The notes under the pieces: model-generated
What the model was told of the DNA's origin: nothing
Seen by the model: only the letters and a program-made list of their open reading frames with translations
The model's database searches: none
Program-made: the position numbers and the translations under genes
Shown here: positions 21,971 to 32,848 of the stretch, in pieces
Layout of the letters: every line of letters starts with the position of its first letter
Position numbering within the stretch: position 1 is the first letter of the stretch
DNA from: Nelumbo lutea
Lineage: Eukaryota; Streptophyta; Magnoliopsida; Proteales; Nelumbonaceae
Length of the DNA stretch: 64,000 nucleotides
NCBI GenBank assembly: GCA_022828595.1
Contig: JAKGHH010000008.1
Location: forward strand, 4,772,728 to 4,836,727
Reading direction: 5' to 3'

Positions 21971-22475
21971 TAAAGCATCTTGGTTAAATCAGCTTTTTAC
22001 GAGGGATTCTGCTCCATGGTTTGATGGTCAACTGTCAACAACATGTCTGTTAAAATTGTTTTTAGCAGCTGGTAAATACTATTACCTGCAAATAAAGCTT
22101 AGAACTGTGGAAGTGTAGTTTGTAGCTTACCTGCATCTTTATTTGCTAGCTTGTGTTCCAGTGGAACAGTCAAAACAGGGTCGTGCATTGTGATACTCTT
22201 TACTATTCATGTTTGAAATGCATAGTTTATGTACTTCTTGAATCTAGTAACACCATGTTCCAAGAGTCATCCCTGAGCTTGAATTTAATGTGAATGGGGC
22301 ATTTTTGAGTTTTCCATCGTCTCACGTTACATGCACATTTCTGTTCTCATTCCTTTTAGGGAGAATGACGGTTCAGCCCTGCGTCAGAATGACGGGTATT
22401 GGTGTATAGAATGGGGTATTTGACATTCAGAATTCTGCATTGGGCTATACTTTTCCGTTTCTTATGGAACTTTTC

Positions 22476-22682
22476 CTCTATATTCATTTCTATTACAAGG
22501 TTCATGAACGGAGCTTTCCCTCTATATTCATTTCTATTAGAAGATTCATGAACGGAGCTTTCCCTCTATATTCATTTCTAGTACAAGGTTCATGAACGGA
22601 GCTTTCCCTCTATATTCATTTCTATTAGAAGATTCATGAACGGAGCTTTCCCTCTATATTCATTTCTATTAGAAGGTTCATC
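22476..22682. repeat. 44-bp minisatellite
   Basis: Four full units and a partial fifth starting at 22476, 22520, 22564, 22608 and 22652, each beginning ctctatattcatttcta and ending acggagctttcc. Units differ at only a few positions (tacaagg or tagaaga). The array runs into ATC/ATCATC repeats at 22678-22725. Confidence 0.9.
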
Positions 22683-22778
22683 ATCATCATGAAAATAAAA
22701 AATTATAATCATCATCATCATTTCATGTAGATTTGGCTACATGAAGAAAGCCTGTTTTGCCATTTCGATTTTTTTTTC

Positions 22779-22858
22779 TCTCATATCTGTGCTAAAATCA
22801 TCTTAATCTACTTTTTTATCTCATATCTGTGGTAAAATCATCTTAATCTATTACGTTG
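22779..22858. repeat. 40-bp tandem duplication
   Basis: Two copies of a unit starting tctcatatctgtg at 22779 and 22819, almost identical. A second weak duplication (aaatgttttg...atcaatacaaat) follows at about 22893-22968. Confidence 0.75.
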
Positions 22859-23393
22859 TATTCGATGCCATTGCTGTTTTTTCCTTCTTTAAATGTTTTG
22901 TGTTGATCAATACAAATCTTAAAGATATATTTTCTCGCTAAATGTTTTGGGCTAATCAATACAAATTGTCAAATTTGACTTTCAACTATAAACATCAGTG
23001 ATCAACAATCTCGTATGTGATGTAACAACCAACAACACAAAATATGTTCTTCACCAATTTATATTGATTAACCTAAAATGCTCACCAGCTGCATGTGGAA
23101 ACAATGATGCTATCAAAAACAGCTTTAGCTAAGCTCGACTGTTTTTAGAAGTCTATTATTATTATTTCACATCAACTATTACCATTCAAACTTCATAAAT
23201 GTTCCCAAGTCCTGGTATTTAGTGTATTGCTTAAACAAAAGATTGATAGAGAAGTTTATGATTTGTTAACCTTAGTGCACTGCTTGAAAAATTATAGAGA
23301 AATTTATGATTCATTTTTCTTCACTAATTTTTATTGGTTTTCTGTCAAATTTTATATGTTGCTACATTCTTTTGTATTATGAAAGATTATTCC

Positions 23394-24594
23394 TAAGGTT
23401 TAAAATTTTGATATGATTTGTCTGATGCAGGCATATCGTATTTTATCTTTAAAATACAGATACAGGATATGTATGGAAATCAGGCATTTCATTTTTTTTC
23501 ATGTGTATTGGACCCGTATTGGGGTGTATTGGGGGTGTATCAGTAGCATATCAACGAAAAAGATATGGTCAAAAATTGGAAAAAAAAATAAAAGGGGAAA
23601 ACAAGTTTCTTTCCTTTGAAATAAGCTTCCTTTTACCCCTTCCCTCCCAAATGATTTTAAAATTTTAAAACTCATTCATAGAGTGCTAAATTTGTAAGAA
23701 ACAAGTGTGGATCGTTAATTTTTTAAGATTTTTTAAAATTTGAAAAAATATGGTAAAAATAGGTAGTTTTTTTCAAATGTTTATAATATCTTGTTATTTC
23801 TATTTTTTTTGTTTGAAATTTTAAATTTATGTTGATATACATTTTTTCAATTCAAAATCATATATATATATTGTGTTGTTAGTGGATTTATGGAAAATTC
23901 ACGAAGATATATGGGAAAAAATATAATTTAATAAAAAATAAAAAATATAATTTAATAAAAAAATTTGAAAATATAACTTTTCCTCTACCTATAAAGACTA
24001 AATATGGTTTAGATCTATGGATTTATCTATCATATCTATAGAACAATTGAAATTTATTTTTTAATAATTATTTTTATTTTATATTTTTAAAATTAAAAAA
24101 AAAGTAAATAATTAATTATATTTTATCATTTGATGACAATGATTGAATATATTATATTTCTATAGATGATCTATCATATTCATAAAATAGTTGAAATTTA
24201 TTTTTTAATAAAATATTTATTTATTTTTTATAATTTTTTAAAATAATTAATAAATAATCATTAATTATATTTTCACTTAGAAGTTGTGTCAATGCATGTT
24301 TTATGGTTGGATAGGAGAGTTAGGTTTTTTTCATCTCATAAAACATTAAAACTTAAGAATTATAATTAAGCATAGGATTTTAATAAAATTATAATTAACT
24401 ATAATATATATTTTCATAATATTATTAAAATATACCTCATTGAGGTGTTATATTTAATCTTGTTCATCTATTTTTAGGATTTATTAAAGCATAATCCAAT
24501 ATGCATAACCTTTATTATTTCAAATATATGAAAAATAAATCTATAAAACCCCAAAATGATATGTACCCTTTGATACCTTGCAATACTTTGAACC
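23394..24594. mobile_element. GATAC-type element, long form (copy I)
   Basis: Left end aaggtttaaaattttgatat and right end gataccttgcaatactttgaacc are imperfect inverted repeats matching the family's outer repeat. The left 150 bp is rich in gtattgg/gtatc words; the rest is very AT-rich and non-coding. The organisation is like copy C. The boundaries are tentative. Confidence 0.4.
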
Positions 24595-25300
24595 ACGTAA
24601 AGGCATAATGATTTAGGTGGTAGACTGATGGTTCATGCATATTGCACATATGCTCCGAGACAATACTAATGGCATGGTTCGAGTGTACCACCATACTAAA
24701 TGAAAATAATATATTATATTATTTAAACATTTTATTTAAATCTTTTGAGGAGTAATGCCAATACCAAACAATTTTATGCCAAAACGCCTGTGCCATTTCT
24801 TCTCCAAATGTTTTGATGTTTTGAGTCCCAAATGGCAATGGCACTATAGTTAACTCTTATATATCTACTATTAGCTGGGACCTATGAGATGCATTGGAAA
24901 AATTAAAAGATTGATTAATTTTATTTGCTATTAATTAATTGATAAATTAATAATTAAAATTTGCTTTTGATTAATTAAAAATGTTCAAATTTATTATAAA
25001 TATTTAAAATTTTAATAATTGTAATTTTTATTTAATGTTGATTTACAAAAAAAGGATTAATATTAATTGAATATGAATAATTATTTTTTAATAAATTTAG
25101 TTTTATTAATCATTTATAGTAATTTTAATAACTTTTATGTTTTCATTATTTTTAAATTAAACTTTGATTGACTTTAAGTAAATAAAAATAATTACAAAAG
25201 CTAATATTTTTATTATTAATTTTACTAATAATTAACAATTGTATCGAAATGGCAATGGAGAGGGTTCGAGGTGGGGTACCCCATCCCTATCCTCGCCTCG
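24595..25300. other. AT-rich spacer
   Basis: Very AT-rich sequence with many aatta/taatt words and no coding potential. Confidence 0.4.
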
Positions 25301-25545
25301 TAGTCAAGATACTCTACCTCATTCTTGTTCCATCTTTAGTGTCATGTAGGTTCAGGGCAAGGCACCCACTCCCCGTTAGGAACGGAGAATCCTCGAATTT
25401 CCTTACCTCATCCTTGGTGTTAGGCAAGTTGAAGGCAAGGCATCCACTCCTCATAAAAAAGACAGGGAATCCTTGAATTTTCCCTTCCCCATTCCCGGTG
25501 TTGGGTGAATTCAAGGTAAGGCACCCACTCCTTGTCAATCCAATA
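25300..25545. repeat. Degenerate tandem repeat of about 80 bp
   Basis: Three imperfect units, each containing a cctcat/cccatt word, then ggtgt.agg/gggt, a caaggcacccactcc core and gaatcc.tgaatttcc. The core ggcaaggcacccactcc occurs in each unit. It is GC-richer than its AT-rich surroundings. Confidence 0.6.
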
Positions 25546-25793
25546 TTTAATTTGATAACGAAAATTACCAAAAGGATATACTAAGTATTAGCCACATGAT
25601 AAATTTATAAAAGTATACTAAATTGTGTTTAATTTTCAAAAATATAATTTTATGACAATTTTGGAAATTTTATTACATTTGTGTAATTTTGAAAAATTAT
25701 TCAAATTTATTGTAAATTGTTATTAAATAATTTATTTTCTTTTTAAATTGTTTACTTATAGAATTACACTAATTTATCTTATATTTTCTAATA

Positions 25794-25798
25794 TAAAC
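25794..25798. repeat. E2 target-site duplication, left
   Basis: TAAAC, repeated at 36412-36416 outside the right LTR. Confidence 0.9.
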
Positions 25799-26734
25799 TG
25801 ATGAAGGAAGATTTGGCCCGACCTCTTTATTATGAGACACGTGGCAGAAACGACAGCTCGGCAAAAGGGGTCAAGCTTAGGCGGGAACAAGGGGACACAC
25901 TTCGCCGAACTAAGCCACCTTGTTACATCTCGGGGTAGACTTCGCCGAATTGCCGCCTTGTAACAGCTCGGGATACATTTCGCCGAACTGACCCACCTTG
26001 TAACAGCTCGGGGTAGACTTCGCCGAACTGCCACCTTGTGACAGCTCGGGATAGACTTCGCCGAACTGACCACCCTGTAACAGCTCGGGGTAGACTTCGC
26101 CGAACTGACCCACCTTGTAACAGCTCGGGGTAGACTTCGCCGAACTGCCACCTTGTAACAGCTCGGGACACACTTCACCGAACTGACCCACCTTGTTACA
26201 GTTCGGGATACCTCCGAGCTCAAGACCGCCTCGCTCAGCACTTCGCATCATCTTCTAGGCACCAAAGCCAAACAAGTCGTACCATGCCTGACACCAGGGA
26301 AGTCCGTGCCCGAGGGCGCCACGCCTGACTGACTCGGGATCTGACGTTTTGGCAGCAACACTCTAAACGGCCACCTGCCACCGCCACTGACGCCGCCATC
26401 TCCAGTTAGACGGTTAGGCAGTGACGGTTCTGTCTTAGCAGAAGGGACGACGACCGAGTTGACAAGCGCAAGGGTAATCATACCCGATCTGACAAGGGCC
26501 TCGGGACGAGTACGCGAAGTGACTAAAAGAGCCCCCTGCCCCCCGACAACGAAGGTATGCAAACTTTGCGCTATCTGGTATTACCTTGCTTTTGAAAGAT
26601 TCTAACTTGAGCTTCGGAGCCTCTACACCGGGTTCCCCCCGGAGCTTTCCCATCTCTCCCGTTTTAGGATCCCTGCTACCCCGTTCGAAAGCAAGGCAGC
26701 GGACAGCTAAGACCAGCCGGATCGCGCTCCATCA
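25799..26734 (+). repeat. E2 5' LTR
   Basis: 936 bp, TGATGAAGG... to ...GCTCCATCA. The TATA position reads taaaaga (26524-26530), whereas the 3' LTR has tataaga, so this copy's promoter box has mutated. Confidence 0.93.
25915..26214. repeat. 38-40-bp minisatellite in E2 5' LTR
   Basis: About eight units of the type ccaccttgtaacagctcggg plus gtagacttcgccgaactg, with alternating unit ends (ctg or ctgac). It lies in U3. It creates several long overlapping open frames on the minus strand that repeat a Ser/Cys/Tyr-rich peptide; these are a by-product of the repeat. Confidence 0.9.
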
Positions 26735-26760
26735 ATTGGCACCGTCTGTGGGAAAACGCT
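26735..26760 (+). other. E2 primer-binding site
   Basis: attggcaccgtctgtggg directly after the 5' LTR. The equivalent E1 site has TTGGCGCC, so the A in ggcAcc is probably a mutation. Confidence 0.7.
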
Positions 26761-26819
26761 TCAAAAAGCCTCCCTCCAAACTTCGATACCCCATTTCTTC
26801 TTCAAAAATCCCAACACTC

Positions 26820-28283
26820 ATGGCCTTCTCCAGCAACACCGGACGTGACACGGAGACAAACGCGACCGGGGAGCAACTTCAGGTCCCTGTAGTGTGCATT
26901 GGACAGTTCACCATCCCCCTTTCGGCAGATGGGATCCCCATCCTGAATACGCCACAAGCAGTGGCACCCGTAAACCCTCCTACCACAAACGTCCCCTTTC
27001 CTCTCCCCATTGAGACAACTTTCACTGAACCAACTGCCGTCCCCCTGGCAGCTAGCCAAGACCGGTTGGAGGACCTGATGCAGTGCATGCGGGCAATGCA
27101 AGCCCAAATACAACAGTTCCAGCAACACCAGCTTCACCAGCACCAAGTGCTGCACAACATCTCCCAGTATCACTACCAACAGCAGTTCCCCCAACTGCCA
27201 CTGAACCAACCACTACTTCCACCTCGCCACCCTGCTCCGAGGCTGGTCAAGGCCTCCCCGCAGGATGGGCGCCCCCGCCAGGCGAAGGCCTCCCGGCCCC
27301 AAAACCACCCCAACAGCCAGGCCGCGTCCCCAGGCCGAAGAGAGAGAAATGTCATCCCCACCTCGCAACCCGTGGGTGGGTCGGGAACCTCGCCCGCGAG
27401 GTCGGCACCCCGGCGCTCCAAGCCCGAGCTCCCGCTCACTGAAAATCGATTCAGTGCCCTGGCGGCGGACTACCAGCACTCCGGGCCCATCGAGCTCGGT
27501 AACACGGAGGCCAGCAGCGCCAGCACAAGGCCCGCTCAACGGCGAAGGCACCGGCGAAGTCGCCAGACCACCACCCGCGCCTTGTCGGAACTCAGAGGCA
27601 AAGCCATGAGCTCGGACGAGGTAGGGGTTACCCCGGCTCTCTCCGTTCCTTCCCCCCTCGCATCGGAACTCCTGGCGGTCCCCTTACCCAGAGACTTCAA
27701 ACTCCTACCTCTGGACAAGTACGACGGGTCCTTCGACCCCAACGACCACGTTGACGCCTTTCAGTCGCAAATGCACCTCGCCAGGGCTAGCAAATCGTGC
27801 ATGTGCGTGGCCTTTACCACCACCCTCAAGGGGGTAGCCCGCACTTGGTACAGGAACCTGGCCCCCGGGTCAATAAAGTGCTGGGCCCAGTTCGTGCAAG
27901 TCTTCACCACACACTTCATCACCAGCCGACGGTGCCCCAGAACAGAGGAAAGCATCTTCGGAGTGGTCCAAAGAGAAGGAGAGTCTATTCGGGGCTACAT
28001 CAAGCGGTTCAACGAGGCATGCTTGCAAATACCACGGTTGGACCCCGCAGTGCATCTCGCGGCGGCCAAAAGAGGGGTGACGCACAAAGAGTTCAAATGG
28101 CACATGGTGGCCAACCAGCCTGCGACCGTGGCCGAATTCCTCAAACTCGCGGATAAGTTCATGAGGACTGAGGAAGAGATCAACCAACGAACCGAAGGCG
28201 GGAACGAGAAAAGAAAGAGAGAAGGCGAGCTCTCCAACTCGGTGAGTAGAAAAAACCCGACCCGGGAGCCAAAGCCGAACTAG
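26820..28283 (+). pseudogene. gag: E2 gag
   Basis: The frame opens inside the LTR, but the first ATG after the primer-binding site is at 26820 (MAFSSNTGRDTETN), matching the E1 gag start. The N-terminal 290 residues are Pro/Gln-rich, with a QFQQHQLHQHQ stretch. Residues about 290-400 are the retrotransposon gag capsid domain (LDKYDGSFDPNDHVDAFQ, RTWYRNLAPGSIKCWAQF, GYIKRFNEACLQI). The end EGELSNSVSRKNPTREPKPN is probably abnormal: E1 has a shorter junction there and stays in the frame SSSDGLHAV, which in E2 resumes about 50 bp downstream in another frame. So gag appears shifted at its 3' end. Confidence 0.85.
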
Positions 28284-28325
28284 TCCTTCCGGGCCCCCTT
28301 AGCAGTTCGGACGGACTACACACCG

Positions 28326-31300
28326 TTGAACACGAGGCGGACAAAGATCTTAATGACGATCAAAGACGCTCCGTACGTTAAGTGGCCACCTCGCCTGAAG
28401 GGAAATCCGAACGATAGAAACAAGAATTTGTATTGTAGTTTCCATAGAGACCATGGTCATAGCACCGAACAGTGTAATAACCTTCGGGATGAGATAGAGG
28501 GACTCATCCGTCGCGGATACTTGAGAAATTTTGTACAGCACAACAATAACAATAAAGCAGGTCGGCAAGGGGAGCAAGAAAAGGATGCACCCGAGTCTAG
28601 CAACAGACCTGCCGAACCGTTGCAGAAGCAGCCTCCGGAAGAGAGGCCAGTTCGGGGAACCATCCATGTAATAGTGGGAGGATCCGTAGTAGCGGGGTGT
28701 ACCTCGGCAGCAGCCCGGACTTCAGTTCGCGAAATGGCCCTCGAAGAAAGGAACCCCCCAAAGAGGCCAAAGACCGAAGAGCCAATCTTTTTCACGGAGG
28801 ACGACGCGCGAGGAGTCCACTACCCCCATGATGACGCGCTTGTCATTAAGCTAAGGATTAGCGATTTCGAGGTCAGGCGCGTACTCGTAGATTCGGGAAG
28901 CTCAGCAGACATCCTCTTCAAATCGGCATTTGACCAGCTACAGTTAAAGAGGAGCGAGCTGAAGCCCGCGAACACTCCCCTGGTAGGTTTCAGCAGAGAG
29001 GAAGTTAGGCCCCTCGGGAAAGTAACTGTCCCTGTGGAAGTCGGCACATGGCCTTGTGCGGTCAGACTCAACCATGATTTCCTGGTAGTCGCGCCCCCCT
29101 CCCCATACAATGCCATAATAGGGTGGCCGATCACGCATGTCCTACGGGCGGCGGTCTCCACCTACTATTTGGCCATGAATTTCCCTACGGACTTCGGTAT
29201 AGGGGTAGCGCGGGGCGACCAGCTCGAGTCCCGCAAGTGCTACGTTGCCGCCCTAAAGGGGAAAACCAAGGCGGCCGACGACCTCGAGCTGGAGCGGCCG
29301 ACGGAGCAAGGTGAAGAGCGAGCTTCGCCCACGGAGGGAACAGTCGCAATCCAGACTTCAGCTACGGACCCAGCTCGCACACTAAGCATCGGAGCTTCCA
29401 TCGAAGATCGCCTACGAGCCGAACTGGTAAGTTTTTTACTCCAAAATTTAGATATTTTTGCCTGGTCCGTGGCCGACATGCCCGGCATTAGCCCCGGACT
29501 GATAACTCACAAACTTAATACTGACCCTGTAGTCAGACCCGTTAGACAGAAGAAACGCAACTTAGCCCCAGAACGCTGGAGAGCGGTCGACGAGGAGGTC
29601 GAGAAGCTCCTCGCAGTAAACTTCATAAGGGAAGTCCATTACCCGAGCTGGGTGGCCAACCCGGTATTGGTAAAAAAGGCAAGCGACAAGTGGCGCATGT
29701 GCGTCGACTATACCAACCTGAACCGAGATTGCCCGAAAGATTGCTTCCCCCTCCCCAGAATTGACCGCCTAGTGGACGCGACCTCAGGAAACGAGTTGCT
29801 AAGCTTCCTGGACGCCTACTCGGGCTACAACCAAGTTAGGATGGACCCATCCGATGAGGAAAAAACCAGCTTCATTACCGAGTTCGGCCTGTATTGCTAC
29901 AAAGTCATGCCCTTCGGACTAAAAAACGCCGGGGCAACTTTCCAAAGACTTGTAAATAAGTTATTTCGGCCCCTGATTGGTACGAAGATAGAATGCTATG
30001 TAGACGACATGGTCGTCAAAACTCGGTTTTCACAAGAGTTAATACAAGACTTAGATTCTGTTTTCCAAATTCTACGTCAGTTTAGTATGAAGTTGAATCC
30101 CAACAAGTGTGTCTTCAGCGTCACCTCGGGCAAGTTCCTAGGCTACATTGTCAATCGGCACGGTATTGAGGCCAACCCAGACAAAATAAAAGCCATTGTA
30201 GATATGAAACCACCTCGAAAAGTAAAAGAGGTTCAGAGGCTGAACGACCGCATAGCCGCTCTAAGCCGCTTCTTGTCCAAGCCAGCAGACCGCTGCCTAC
30301 CCTTCTTCAAGGCAGTCAAAGGCAAAGGGTTCGAATGGACCCAGGACTGCCAGTTCGCGTTCGACGAACTAAAAGGTTACCTCGCTAGTGTGCCAACCTT
30401 AGCCCGGCCCGAGGTGGGTGAGGTCTTACAACTGTACCTCTCGGCCAGCGACGAGGCAGTCAGTTCGGTACTAATAAAGGAAACAGACTGGGTCCAACGA
30501 CCCATATATTATGTTAGTAAAATTTTGCAGGGAGCAGAGGCAAGGTACCCGGAGATAGAAAAACTAGCATACGCCCTAGTAATAGCAGCTCGGAAACTCT
30601 GCCCGTACTTCCAGGCTCATACAGTCATCGTCCTAACTGACAAACCTCTCAGACAAGTTTTACTCAAACTCGAAGTGTCCGGTCGACTGACGAAATGGGC
30701 CATCGAACTCAACGAGTACGATCTCTAGTACAAACCGAGAACCGCTATCAAGGCCCAAGCTTTGGCAGATTTTATCGCCGAGTGCACTTTCAGCCACGAA
30801 GCCCCACAGGTCGAGCCCGAGGTCCCCATTTGCGGCGAACCCAGAGCTCCTGAGCCCATAGAGTTCGAACCCCGCGAAGTAGCATCTAGTGTGGCATCTC
30901 TCCTGATCAGGCGAAGAGCGAATTGGGATGAGGAGCCCTGGATCCTTCACGTGGATGGTTCCTCGAACCAGCAGGGCAGCGGAGCTGGAATAGTCTTGTG
31001 CGGCCCGAGCGGCACAAAAGTAGAGTACGCACTACGCTTTGAGTTCGCGACATCCAACAACGAGGCAGAGTACGAAGCGCTAATCGTCGGGCTGGACCTA
31101 GCGCGAAAGGTTAAGGCAAAACACTTGGTCATCTGCAGCGATTCTCAGCTCGTGGTAAACTAAGTTACCAGCGAATACGAAGCACGCGATCTCTCCATGA
31201 TCGCATATTTGGCCAAAGTAAAAGAAGCCCTGCTCAACTTCCGGTCACACATCATCAGGCAAATCCCGAGGTTCGAAAACACTAAGGCCGATGCCCTGTC

Positions 31301-32646
31301 CCGGTTAGCCAGCACGAGTCACAACAATATGAGAACTGTGTACATAGAGGACTTACCTCGGCCTAGTATTCTCGGGGGGACAGAGGAGGTCACTCCCATC
31401 TTAGAAGTAGGGCCGAGCTGGATCGATCCACTCGCGAGCTTCCTGATAGACGGAACCCTCCCTGTAGAACGCAATGCTGCCAAAAGGGTGCAGCGCCAGG
31501 CGGCCAAATATGTCATAATAGACGAACGGTTATACCGACGGTCGTACACACTCCCCTATTTGCGGTGCCTGCGACCTACCGAAGCCGAGTTTGTACTCCG
31601 CGACACTCATGAAGGCCTGTGCGGCGGACACTTGGGGGGCAGAGCACTCGCCCAAAAGGCACTTCGACAAGGATACTACTGGCCAACGATGAAGGCAGAA
31701 GCTGTCGAGCTCGTCAGAAAATGCGACAAGTGTCAGAAGCACGCTAACATCCACCATCAACCTGCCTCCGTCCTCAAATACCTCGCCTGCCCGTGGCCCT
31801 TTGCACAATGGGGCATCGACCTCCTTGGGCCATTCCCACCAGCAACAGGCGGAAGAAAATTCTTAGTTGTTGCGGTGGATTATTTTACGAAGTGGATAGA
31901 AGCCGAACCTCTGGCAACTGTTACGGCCCAAAACATACAGAACTTCTTTTGAAAGAACATAGTATGTCGGTTCGGATTACCTCGGGTTCTAATTTCCGAC
32001 AACGGCAAACGGTTTGAGGATATCAAGTTCCAAGAGTGGTGCCAGGACATGGGGATTCGGCAAAATTTCACGTCAGTCGCGCACCCACAGGAAAACGGTC
32101 AGACAGAGGTAATGAACAGAGCCATCCTGTGCGGACTGAAAGCACGTCTGGATCGAGCTAAGGGATTGTGGGCCGAAGAGCTACCAAGTGTCTTATGGGC
32201 TCACCGAACGACCGACAAAAGCAGCCACGGGAGAAACCCCCTTCAACCTCACCTACGACACTGAAGCGGTGATCCCGACGGAAATCGAAATACCAACATT
32301 GCGATTAGAAACATATGACGATCGGACGAACGGAGACGAGTTACGCACCAACCTCGACCTACTGGACGAGGTAAGGGACCTCGCGCACATCCGAACAGCG
32401 GCATACCAGCAGCAGGTAGCTCACTACTACAATAGCAGAGTAAAGCGACGAAGCTTCCGAGTCGGCGACCTGGTCCTCCGAAAGATTATGGTGCTCAAAC
32501 CCGGCGTCGGCAAGCTTGGACCTAATTGGGAAGGGCCCTATAAAGTAAAAACAGCGCTCGGGGGCGCATACGAACTCGAAACCTTGGAAGGCAAACGAGT
32601 ACCCCGAACGTGGAACATCGTGAACTTGAGGCGATACTACCTATAA
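28326..32646 (+). pseudogene. pol: E2 pol polyprotein, broken
   Basis: Protease motif VDSGSSADILF (28887 on) is intact. RT has CVDYTNLNRDCPKD, MPFGLKNAGATFQRL and CYVDDM (about 29994-30011). RNase H follows, then a second, archaeal-type RNase H (ILHVDGSSNQQGSGAGIVL, NNEAEYEALIVGL, CSDSQLVVN). Integrase has HEGLCGGHLGG, CDKCQKH, DLLGPFPPATGG, DYFTKWIEAEPL, SDNGKRFED and the ENGQTEVMNRA glutamate; it ends RTWNIVNLRRYYL with no chromodomain. Stops: TAG 30726-30728, TAA 31161-31163, TGA 31950-31952, each where E1 or the motif expects Gln or Trp. There is a frameshift near 32215. The pol frame is +1 relative to gag. Confidence 0.92.
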
Positions 32647-32848
32647 ACCACCTAGCGAAGTGGACGAAATTAGGCCATGTGCCACAGGACAAGCTGAGGA
32701 ACTTCAGCACATTATCAGCTCGGCAAAAATCAGTTCGCGGCATAAAAGGCCACGCAAATTTAAAAACCCGGCAAAGAAACAGCTCGGGGAAAATGAGCAA
32801 GGGGAAAGACTCCATTGCAAGAAACAGTACACTGGCAAAAAAAAAAAT

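Noticed and set aside
25917..26212. Possible CRISPR-like array in the E2 LTR
   Set aside because: The units are head-to-tail without unique spacers, and this is plant nuclear DNA.
25774..26251. Three long overlapping minus-strand frames in the E2 LTR encoding repetitive Ser/Cys/Tyr-rich peptides
   Set aside because: They are produced by the 38-40-bp minisatellite, two units of which make 78 bases and so keep frames open. They lie in LTR U3 and recur in the other LTR.
26586..26819. N-terminal extension of E2 gag into the LTR
   Set aside because: The frame is open by chance across the LTR end and primer site; the E1 gag start aligns with the ATG at 26820.
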